Of a stretch of 43,484 nucleotides of DNA, positions 8,364 to 17,574 are shown in pieces. The notes beneath the pieces were generated by a model, which worked only from the letters and a program-made list of their open reading frames with translations, was not told the origin of the DNA and did not search any database. The position numbers and the translations under genes are program-made. Each line of letters opens with the position of its first letter. Position 1 is the first letter of the stretch. Origin of the DNA: Acidilobaceae archaeon (GTDB lineage: Archaea; Thermoproteota; Thermoprotei_A; Sulfolobales; Acidilobaceae); NCBI GenBank assembly GCA_026413755.1, contig JAOAKH010000001.1, forward strand, positions 96,210-139,693, given 5' to 3'.

Positions 8364-8948
8364 TTGAAGGCATATGTGCAGCTGGCCCCCTACGGCCTGC
8401 TGGCCCTCTCAGGTTTCCTGGCACTCCTCTCGCTCCTACAGCTCAGCGGCCGCGAGGCCTTCCTCCTCCCCTCCCTCGCCCTCTCCCTTGCTACTCTTCT
8501 GTTCCTCCTCCGCGAGAGCCCCCCTGCGGCCTCGTTAGCGCTCGTTTCCCTCGCGCTCGTCTCTGCTTACGCTGCCGGCCTTTCCCCAGCCCTCCCCCTC
8601 TCAGTGCTGTCGCTCTCGGCTCTCGCCTACCTCATTTCTCGCAGGCTCCATACGCTAGTGCTCTCCCTCGGCGCGCTAGTCCCCCTGCTCGACCCCCTAG
8701 TGGGCCTCATGGCAGCCCTCACGGCTGTCCTCGTGGTGGTCGGCATTGTGCCAGGAAGGGAGCAGAGGGGCTGCCCATTCAGGATCGACTCGAAGTTGGT
8801 CTTCTACGGCGCCGTAATAGCTAGCGCTGGGATCCTCCTGGGCATAGCGGGGATCTCCTGGGCATACGCCGCCTGGCTTACCGGCCTACTGATCTTGCTC
8901 TCTGGGCTAATAGTGCCTCTAGGGCCCTCAGGTCAGAGGCCTTCTTAG
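8364..8948 (+). CDS. Polytopic membrane protein of unknown function downstream of ctaB
   Basis: The 194-residue protein is almost entirely hydrophobic, with about six or seven predicted membrane segments and a polar loop (GREQRGCPFRIDSK, about 131-144). The TTG start at 8364 follows GGTGAG and lies 9 bases after ctaB, so the two are likely co-transcribed. An accessory role in oxidase or heme maturation is a guess from position only. The composition is extremely Leu/Ala/Ser-rich and I recognise no family signature. The last 71 bases overlap the convergent moaA gene. Confidence 0.6.
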   Translation: MKAYVQLAPYGLLALSGFLALLSLLQLSGREAFLLPSLALSLATLLFLLRESPPAASLALVSLALVSAYAAGLSPALPLSVLSLSALAYLISRRLHTLVLSLGALVPLLDPLVGLMAALTAVLVVVGIVPGREQRGCPFRIDSKLVFYGAVIASAGILLGIAGISWAYAAWLTGLLILLSGLIVPLGPSGQRPS

Positions 8949-9954
8949 GCAGGAAGGCCCTCAGCTCCCCCCTGGGGAAGGAGTCCTCCCCGATCTTGGG
9001 GAGGTAGAAGGGCCTCCTGAGCCAGTTTGCCTCCAATATGCCCCTCATGGCCTCCTCCACCGCCTCCTCCCTCTGCTTGCCCCTTATGCGGGAGAGCAGG
9101 TCCACCCTCTCCCCCCTCCAGTTTATGCAGGGGCTCAGCTTCCCATCTGCGTCGAGCCTCAGCCTGTCGCAGCCGGCGCAGAAGAGGGCCGAGCTGGGCT
9201 TCACGAGCTCCACCGCGCCCCCGTTCGGGAGGAGGTAGACGGGCCTATTGTGGAGCTCCCTCACCTCTGCCTTAGCGCCCATCTCTATTAGCTTCTCCTC
9301 CAGCTTGCTGAGGGAGAAGCGGTGCGTTCTCAGCAGCTTCGCCCCCAGGCCCACCGGTATGAGCTCTATGAGCTGTAGCACGGCCCCTACCTTGCGGGAG
9401 AACTCTATGAGCTCGAACACCTCGTCCTCGTTAACCCCTGCGAGGATCAGGGCGTTAATCTTAGCCCTAATGCCGACCCTCACCGCAGCCTCGAGGCCCT
9501 TGATCGCCCTCTCTAGCCCGTCCACGCCTGTTATGAACTTATACCTCTCTCTCCTCAGGCTGTGTATCGAGACGTTTACCCTCCTCAAGCCTGCCTCTGC
9601 CAGCTCGTTAGCATACCTCTCTAGCAGGAGGCCGTTGGTAGTCATTGAAACGTCTGCTCCAGGGGCGCTTGAGCTGACGGCCTTCACCACTTCAGTTATG
9701 TCCCTCCTGATAAGCGGCTCCCCGCCGGTTATCTTGAAGCTCCTCACCCCTAGCCTATGCGCTGCCTCCGCTATCACCTCGTAGTCCTCGGGCCTGAGGG
9801 CCGGCGGGCGGGAGCCAACGAGGGCAGGCCCTCCCAGCGGGTCGCCCTCTAGGTGGCAGAAGAAGCAGCGGTAGTTACATTCTTTTGTAACAAGAAGCCT
9901 CATGCTCCTCAGCGGCCTGCCGTAGGCGTCACGCAGCACCAGCCCTTCTCCCAT
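8878..9954 (-). CDS. moaA: GTP 3',8-cyclase MoaA (molybdopterin biosynthesis)
   Basis: This 358-residue radical SAM enzyme converts GTP to (8S)-3',8-cyclo-7,8-dihydro-GTP, the first step of molybdopterin synthesis. The N-terminal cluster motif is CNYRCFFC (Cys26, Cys30, Cys33), followed by the GGEP SAM-binding motif in KITGGEPLI. The C-terminal [4Fe-4S] substrate cluster is represented by FCAGCDRLRLDADGKLSPC. The length is usual, with a modest C-terminal extension after the second cluster. The product feeds the Mo/W enzymes encoded at 17575 and 42787. The ATG at 9954 is 19-26 bases from a TATA element. The 3' end overlaps the convergent membrane-protein gene by 71 bases. Confidence 0.93.
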   Translation of the reverse strand: MGEGLVLRDAYGRPLRSMRLLVTKECNYRCFFCHLEGDPLGGPALVGSRPPALRPEDYEVIAEAAHRLGVRSFKITGGEPLIRRDITEVVKAVSSSAPGADVSMTTNGLLLERYANELAEAGLRRVNVSIHSLRRERYKFITGVDGLERAIKGLEAAVRVGIRAKINALILAGVNEDEVFELIEFSRKVGAVLQLIELIPVGLGAKLLRTHRFSLSKLEEKLIEMGAKAEVRELHNRPVYLLPNGGAVELVKPSSALFCAGCDRLRLDADGKLSPCINWRGERVDLLSRIRGKQREEAVEEAMRGILEANWLRRPFYLPKIGEDSFPRGELRAFLPKKASDLRALEALLAQRARSVGR

Positions 9955-9972
9955 TTCTCCCCATATCCTCCC

Positions 9973-10001
9973 ATATTATACATTACATTCATTGTTGTAA
10001 T
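9973..10001. promoter_or_regulatory. moaA TATA element and adjacent inverted repeat
   Basis: The minus-strand TATA TATAATAT (9973-9980) lies upstream of moaA. Immediately behind it is the inverted repeat ATTACA (9982-9987) / TGTAAT (9996-10001), separated by 8 bases and placed like an operator or activator site. It differs from the palindrome shared by the two Mo-enzyme genes. Confidence 0.45.
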
Positions 10002-10070
10002 CAGGATCGTTTACTTCTGCTCCCCCTCTCGTTTTAGCCTCCAGAAGGCCTCCCTTTTCTGGGGGCAGAG

Positions 10071-11141
10071 GTGCTCCGCTCTAACTTCAGGGAGGCAAGG
10101 CTGTGGAGGAGGGCGGAGAGGGAGGGCTGGGTGATCTGCGACCTGTGCCACAGGAGGTGCCTCATAGCCCCTGGTAAGTACGGCGTATGCGGAGTTAGGG
10201 TGAACAGAGGGGGGACGCTGTACACGGCCGTTTACGGCCTCCTCACGGCCTTCAACATAGACCCCATAGAGAAGAAGCCTCTCATGCACTTCCACCCCGG
10301 GAGCGCTGTAGCTAGCATATCAACAGTGGGCTGCAACTTCTTCTGCAAGTTCTGTCAGAACTGGGAGATAAGCCAGAGCAGGCTGGAGAAGGGGCTCTAC
10401 GGCACCCAGTTCTCCCCCGAGAGGGTCGTAGAGGTCTCGCTTGCTTACGGCGCAGACGGGATAAGCTATACTTACAATGAGCCCACAATATTCTTCGAGT
10501 TCATGGAAGACACTGCGAGGCTTGCAAAGAGGAGGGGGCTCTTCAACACCATGGTAACCAACGGCTACATGACGCCAGAGGCAGTGGACCAGCTGGGGAA
10601 CCTCATGGACGCAGCTACGGTGGACTTCAAGGGAGGGGGGAGCAAGGAGTTCTACGATAAGATAATGAACGTGAGGGACCCGGACCTCATATACGAGACC
10701 CTGCTCGCCATGAGAGATAAGGGGTGGTGGATAGAGGTCACTAACCTGGTGGTGCCGAAGTACGGCGACGACGAGGGGCTAGTTAGGAGGATGGCCCGCT
10801 GGATCGCGGAAAACCTAGGCCCCGAGACCCCCTTCCACCTCCTCCGCTTCCACCCCGACTACAAGCTGCACGACGTGGGGTGGACGCCCGTAGAGACCTT
10901 GGAGAGGCTGGCAAAGGCGGCAAGGGGAGAAGGGCTGAAGCACGTCTACATAGGCAACGTGCCCGGCCATGAGCTGGAGCACACATATTGTCCTTCTTGC
11001 GGCCTCCGGGTCATAGAGAGGAGGGGCTTCTATGTCCTCGGCTATGAGCTCACTGAGGACAACAGGTGCCCCCGCTGCGGCTATAGGCTGAACATAAGGG
11101 GGAAGAGGAGGAAGCCGAGGGCTATAACGACGTTCTGGTAG
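10071..11141 (+). CDS. AmmeMemoRadiSam system radical SAM enzyme (PflA-like, COG1180)
   Basis: The 356-residue protein has an N-terminal cysteine motif (CDLCHRRC and Cys40 in GKYGVCGVR). It is followed by a radical SAM domain whose cluster motif is CNFFCKFC (Cys88, Cys92, Cys95). The phrases VGCNFFCKFCQNWEISQ and YTYNEPTIFFEF are hallmarks of this pyruvate-formate-lyase-activase-like family. A C-terminal zinc ribbon (CPSCG...CPRCG, about 307-340) is present. The family often co-occurs with AMMECR1 and Memo proteins; neither is in this window, and the substrate is not established. The GTG start at 10071 is the first reasonable one. The intervening 9955-10070 contains the divergent moaA promoter. 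Confidence 0.88.
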   Translation: MLRSNFREARLWRRAEREGWVICDLCHRRCLIAPGKYGVCGVRVNRGGTLYTAVYGLLTAFNIDPIEKKPLMHFHPGSAVASISTVGCNFFCKFCQNWEISQSRLEKGLYGTQFSPERVVEVSLAYGADGISYTYNEPTIFFEFMEDTARLAKRRGLFNTMVTNGYMTPEAVDQLGNLMDAATVDFKGGGSKEFYDKIMNVRDPDLIYETLLAMRDKGWWIEVTNLVVPKYGDDEGLVRRMARWIAENLGPETPFHLLRFHPDYKLHDVGWTPVETLERLAKAARGEGLKHVYIGNVPGHELEHTYCPSCGLRVIERRGFYVLGYELTEDNRCPRCGYRLNIRGKRRKPRAITTFW

Positions 11142-11161
11142 GAGCCCAGCAGCCAGCGTGG

Positions 11162-11251
<90 letters not shown>

Positions 11252-11277
11252 AGCGCCCTCAAGAGGGGGAGCAGTTA

Positions 11278-11290
11278 GCCTAATTAATCT
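11278..11290. promoter_or_regulatory. Shared AT-rich promoter element between tRNA-Arg and the C/D sRNA
   Basis: GCCTAATTAATCT contains a near-symmetric TAATTA core. It sits about 35 bases from the tRNA 5' end on the minus strand and about 23 bases from the predicted sRNA 5' end on the plus strand. One element could therefore serve both directions. Confidence 0.45.
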
Positions 11291-11307
11291 TTACCCCCCG
11301 TCTGATC

Positions 11308-11368
11308 GCGGCGGTGAGGAGCTCGGCGTGGCTGAGCGGTGAGGAGGGTCTTGAGTGCTGAGCCGCTC
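11308..11368 (+). ncRNA. Box C/D guide sRNA (2'-O-methylation guide)
   Basis: All four boxes are present in order with typical archaeal spacing: C GTGAGGA (11314-11320), an 11-base guide, D' CTGA (11332-11335), a 3-base spacer, C' GTGAGGA (11339-11345), a 12-base guide, and D CTGA (11358-11361). GCGGC before box C can pair with GCCGC after box D to close the terminal k-turn stem. Box C and C' both deviate in the same way from RTGATGA (G in place of the second T). Guides are GCTCGGCGTGG (before D') and GGGTCTTGAGTG (before D). The methylated target nucleotide pairs with the fifth base upstream of D or D'. I have not identified the rRNA or tRNA targets. Confidence 0.75.
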
Positions 11369-11425
11369 CTGTTTTATAGTTAAGATATTTAACTCGTAAG
11401 GATATCAGCTAACGAGGTGTTGCCC

Positions 11426-14578
<3,153 letters not shown>

Positions 14579-14620
14579 AGTTCTCCCCCCGCAGGAAAAG
14601 GGGGAGCCCTATAGACATGG

Positions 14621-14632
14621 ACTATATATTCT
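14621..14632. promoter_or_regulatory. TATA element between oxidoreductase and hps operons
   Basis: ACTATATATTCT reads AATATATAGT on the minus strand, about 45 bases before the oxidoreductase ATG, leaving a short leader with the GGGGGGAG site. Read on the plus strand it could also drive transcription beginning near 14655, at the first hairpin of the hps leader. Confidence 0.5.
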
Positions 14633-14654
14633 TGGCTAAAATGCTGCTCCTGTC

Positions 14655-14733
14655 GGAACGGCGTTCCTTAGGCTGGCGAGAGACGGCTCGCCCTCTCGCA
14701 CCTCTCCCCCGCCTCCTTCGGCTCCGCGGAGCC
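14655..14733 (+). other. Hairpin-rich intergenic region / possible hps leader RNA
   Basis: Three exact inverted repeats occur in 79 bases: GGAACG-G-CGTTCC (14655-14667), GGCGAG-6-CTCGCC (14675-14692, with the alternative pair GCGAGAG 14676-14682 / CTCTCGC 14693-14699) and GGCTCCGCGGAGCC (14720-14733). The region is GC-rich, non-coding and lies 56 bases before hps. It could be a structured leader or a separate small RNA. No known riboswitch consensus was recognised. Confidence 0.4.
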
Positions 14734-14788
14734 TGAGTCTCACGCTCGCCCTCAAAGGCTCTCCCTGCGCAAAGAAGGGGGAGAGCTC

Positions 14789-15472
14789 ATGAGGACCCTT
14801 GAAAGGTTGAGGTCCTGCGGCGCGGCCCTCCAGGTAGCGCTGGACTTCTCAGACCTCAAGGAGGCCCTATCTGTTGCTTCCCTCCTCCCTAACGACCCTC
14901 GGCTCTTCCTCGAGGCCGGCACCCCTCTCATCAAGGCCTGGGGCCTCGTGGCCCTCTCCTCCCTGAGGGCCCTGAGGCCTGAAGCGGTCATCGTAGCTGA
15001 CACCAAGACGGTGGACGCGGCAAGGGTGGAGGCAGAGATAGTAAGGAGGGGGGGCGCGGATGCCTTCAGCGTCCTCTCCCACTCTGAGGAGGCGATAGCA
15101 GAGGCATCTGAGGCCTCCAGGGAGCTGGGCCTAACGCTTTATGGAGACTCAATAGCCTCCGAGCCCAGGCCGGCTATCGAGAGGCTCTCGAGGCATGTAG
15201 ATGTGCTCCTCCTCCACGTCGGCATTGACGTGCAGAGGAGGCTGGGCATAACTGCCTCAGCCCTCCTGGATCTTGTGAAGGAGGCCTCCGAGACCTTCAG
15301 AGGGCCCTTGGCGGTAGCGGGCGGCATAAGGGTGCAGGAGGTCAGGAAGTTCCTAGATGCCGGCGCAAGGATCGTGATCATAGGTTCAGCCATAACGAGG
15401 GCCCAGAGTCCCAGGGAGGAAGCTCTGAAGGCCCTCAACGCCCTGGAGGAGGCTGGCTACAGGTGCCGCTAG
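14789..15472 (+). CDS. hps: 3-hexulose-6-phosphate synthase (OMP-decarboxylase superfamily)
   Basis: This 227-residue (beta/alpha)8 enzyme belongs to the HPS/KGPDC family. The active-site motif DTKTVD (Asp71, Lys73, Asp76) and the phosphate-binding VAGGI and IIGSAI segments are intact. In archaea lacking the oxidative pentose phosphate pathway, HPS with 6-phospho-3-hexuloisomerase runs in reverse to supply ribulose 5-phosphate from fructose 6-phosphate. No isomerase gene or fusion is seen here. The ATG follows AGGGGGAG. The stop overlaps the next gene by 10 bases, so the two are translationally coupled. Orotidine-phosphate decarboxylase is a relative but lacks this family's motif context. Confidence 0.82.
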   Translation: MRTLERLRSCGAALQVALDFSDLKEALSVASLLPNDPRLFLEAGTPLIKAWGLVALSSLRALRPEAVIVADTKTVDAARVEAEIVRRGGADAFSVLSHSEEAIAEASEASRELGLTLYGDSIASEPRPAIERLSRHVDVLLLHVGIDVQRRLGITASALLDLVKEASETFRGPLAVAGGIRVQEVRKFLDAGARIVIIGSAITRAQSPREEALKALNALEEAGYRCR

Positions 15473-16134
15473 AGTACTCTAGGCTCAGCTCTCGGCAAGC
15501 GGAGGAGGTAGCAGAGAAATCTATAGCAGTCCTCCCGCTGGGGAGCCTTGAGCAGCACTGCGAGGGACCGCTCGGCTTCGACTCCCTCGTCGCGGAGAGG
15601 CTGGCCTGGAGGGCTTGCGAGGAGCTAGAGAGGAAGGGGAGGCTTTGCGTGATCCTGCCCACGCTTCACTACGGCTTCTCGCCGGAGTGGAGCGAGGTGA
15701 AAGGCACTGTTAGCATAGGGCTGCACGCATATGTGCAGCTGATCTCCTCCATACTAGAGTCGCTGATCAGGGCGGGCTTCAGGCGCATAGCCCTTCTCAA
15801 CGCGCACGGCGGCAACGCGGGGCTTCTGGAGGCAGCCGCGAGGGAGCTCTCGAGGGAGGGGGTGGCTATAGCAGTGATCAACTACTGGCAGGCAGCCGGC
15901 CTGAGCCTAGATCACGCAGGCCCTGCAGAGGAGAGCGTGGCGAGGGCCCTGGGGCTCGACGTCAGCTTCGGGAGCTGCGAGGAGGAGGTGGGGCACGAGA
16001 GGCCCCCCATAGTGGTCGGGAGGGCGAGGAGGAGGGCCGGCATGAGGGGGGAGGCGGCGGAGCTGAAGGATCTGGCGAGGAGGGTCGCTGCGGTCCTGGA
16101 GAGGCTCTACGAGGCGAGGGGCACCATGATCTAG
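15463..16134 (+). CDS. Creatininase-family metal-dependent amidohydrolase (possibly ArfB, riboflavin/F420 pathway)
   Basis: The 223-residue protein has the creatininase-family metal site: LPLGSLEQH (Glu30, His32), GFDS (Asp40), NAHGGN (about 114-119) and DHAGPAEES, which is slightly divergent from the common HAGE-x-ETS. In archaea one family member, ArfB, deformylates 2-amino-5-formylamino-6-ribosylaminopyrimidinone phosphate on the way to riboflavin and F420. Co-transcription with hps, which makes ribulose 5-phosphate (the other riboflavin precursor), supports that role, but creatinine or mycofactocin-type activities are also known. GTG 15463 overlaps hps. Its stop shares CTAG with the convergent polyferredoxin gene. 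Confidence 0.72.
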   Translation: MPLEYSRLSSRQAEEVAEKSIAVLPLGSLEQHCEGPLGFDSLVAERLAWRACEELERKGRLCVILPTLHYGFSPEWSEVKGTVSIGLHAYVQLISSILESLIRAGFRRIALLNAHGGNAGLLEAAARELSREGVAIAVINYWQAAGLSLDHAGPAEESVARALGLDVSFGSCEEEVGHERPPIVVGRARRRAGMRGEAAELKDLARRVAAVLERLYEARGTMI

Positions 16135-17456
16135 TCGAAGAGGGCCTCTGCCTTGCACACGGGGCAGAGCCTAAGGCTCTTGAGGGCCTGCTCCGCTCCC
16201 GCGGCCCTCAGCCTCCTCTCCACAGCAGCTATGATCCTCTCCGAGGCCAGCTCTGCCCCGCACCTAATGCATTTTGCTATGAGGGAGCTTGCCAAGAGCC
16301 TCTCGGCAGGCGAGGAGAGGAGCCAGGGCACGCGCCTTATCGCACCCTCCGGGCAGACCTGCTGGCACTTCCTGCAGCCTATACACTCGTCCCTCACGAG
16401 CAGTAGCTCCATCGAGTCCCCCCTCCTCTCCACCCTCAGCGCCCCCGTGGGGCAGTACCTCGCGCAGGCCTCGCATAGCGTACAAGCCTGCTCTTCCACC
16501 TCCACGTCGGCGTAGCCTGGGAAGAGCAGCTCCCCCTCGGCGAGCAGCTCCCTCACGAAGCCCCTGTAGCTCCTCTGCTCCCCCTTATCTGCCAGCTCCA
16601 CAGGCCTCCTCAGCAGCTCCCCCGCCTCGGAGGGGCTGGAGGCTAGGTCTACCACGGCGCTTAGGTTCTCGTAGACCTTCCTCACCTCTCCGAAGCCTTC
16701 TGAGAGCAGCAGGGGCCTGAAGCCCCTGTGGGCAAGCCTCAGGAGGTCCAGCGGAGAGAGCTCCTCTGCCCTTGTCACCGGCAGCACTACCGTGGGCTTT
16801 GCCCCCTCTCTAGGCACCTCCCTCAGCAGCCTGAGGGGCGCTATGAGGAGGTGCGCTGGGGAGCCGCTTTGGCTCCTCAGCTCCCTGGCGAACTCCTCCA
16901 GAGCGTCCGTGCTCACGCTGGGGGTAGCTATGGCCTCTATGGGGCAGAGGGCTATGCAGAGGCCGCACATGGTGCACTTGTCGTAATCCACCTGCGGGGG
17001 CTTGCCGGAGAGCGCTCCGTGAGGGCAGCTCTCTACGCATAGCTGGCAGCGGTCCAGCACGTTGCACGTCTCTGCATCTATCAGCGGTGCGTTGACGTAA
17101 GCTATGGCGGAGAGGGGCCTTGAGAGCAGGGCCCTCCTGCTCACCCTTTTCCCCAGGCCCACCCGCACTGGCGCAAGCATGGCAGGGGAGGAGAGGAGCC
17201 TCTTGTGCCTGGCCGAGGCTATGGCCTCGGTGCTAAAGGCCCCTGCGGCCAGCTCTGCCTCAGCTTTTAGGTCAAGCAGGTCCACCGCGAAGGGGTTGAG
17301 CCCCTTGCCTTCCAGGAACTCGAAGACCTCCTCTGCCCTGCTCCAAGCTTCTTCGAAGGCCAGGAGGGCAGGCTCCTCTGCCCCCTCTAGCGCCTTAAGG
17401 GCCTCCCCGAGGTCTGCAAAGGCCTTGCCGAGCCGGGGGGAGCTGCTGAGGATCAA
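16131..17456 (-). CDS. Polyferredoxin with four 4Fe-4S motifs, associated with the Mo reductase
   Basis: This 441-residue protein has an N-terminal helical region of about 125 residues without cysteines. Two cluster motifs follow (CQLCVESCP and CTMCGLCIALCP, about 133-175), then a Rossmann-like middle part (LLIAPLRLL, PTVVLPVTRAEEL) and two more motifs (CTLCEACARYCP and CIGCRKCQQVCP, about 320-375). It ends with a CIRC...CPVC pair, probably zinc- or iron-binding. It is divergent from the catalytic subunit at 17575 across a 118-base regulatory region. Archaeal sulfur reductase clusters of Acidianus include an extra iron-sulfur protein gene (sreD), and this may be the equivalent. An electron-transfer or cofactor-insertion role is inferred. 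The start is TTG 17456 after GGGGAGAG. Confidence 0.7.
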   Translation of the reverse strand: MILSSSPRLGKAFADLGEALKALEGAEEPALLAFEEAWSRAEEVFEFLEGKGLNPFAVDLLDLKAEAELAAGAFSTEAIASARHKRLLSSPAMLAPVRVGLGKRVSRRALLSRPLSAIAYVNAPLIDAETCNVLDRCQLCVESCPHGALSGKPPQVDYDKCTMCGLCIALCPIEAIATPSVSTDALEEFARELRSQSGSPAHLLIAPLRLLREVPREGAKPTVVLPVTRAEELSPLDLLRLAHRGFRPLLLSEGFGEVRKVYENLSAVVDLASSPSEAGELLRRPVELADKGEQRSYRGFVRELLAEGELLFPGYADVEVEEQACTLCEACARYCPTGALRVERRGDSMELLLVRDECIGCRKCQQVCPEGAIRRVPWLLSSPAERLLASSLIAKCIRCGAELASERIIAAVERRLRAAGAEQALKSLRLCPVCKAEALFD

Positions 17457-17509
17457 CGTCTCTCCCCTTCTGACGCTATCAAAAGGTTAATATGACTTCG
17501 GCAAAAGTA

Positions 17510-17524
17510 TTTAACATTGTTAAA
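17510..17524. promoter_or_regulatory. Palindromic operator upstream of the Mo reductase operon
   Basis: TTTAACATTGTTAAA is a perfect 15-bp palindrome centred on 17517. The centre lies 15 bp before the TATA box AAATATATAA (17532-17541) of the catalytic gene. The same palindrome, with the same spacing, precedes the second Mo enzyme (42719-42735). It may also act on the divergent polyferredoxin gene. Confidence 0.75.
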
Positions 17525-17531
17525 CTATAGA

Positions 17532-17542
17532 AAATATATAAG
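17532..17542 (+). promoter_or_regulatory. TATA box of the Mo reductase operon
   Basis: AAATATATAAG is identical to the element at 42742-42752. It predicts transcription from about 17560, giving a very short leader that contains GAGGTGGTG and the ATG at 17575. Confidence 0.75.
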
Positions 17543-17574
17543 GTTTTGATGGATTAAAAGAGGTGGTGTGCGGT

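Noticed and set aside
11379-11393. GTTAA-GATAT-TTAAC before the ferredoxin as a third copy of the Mo-reductase operator.
   Set aside because: The arms are only 5 bp, the centre is different and the distance to a TATA box does not match.
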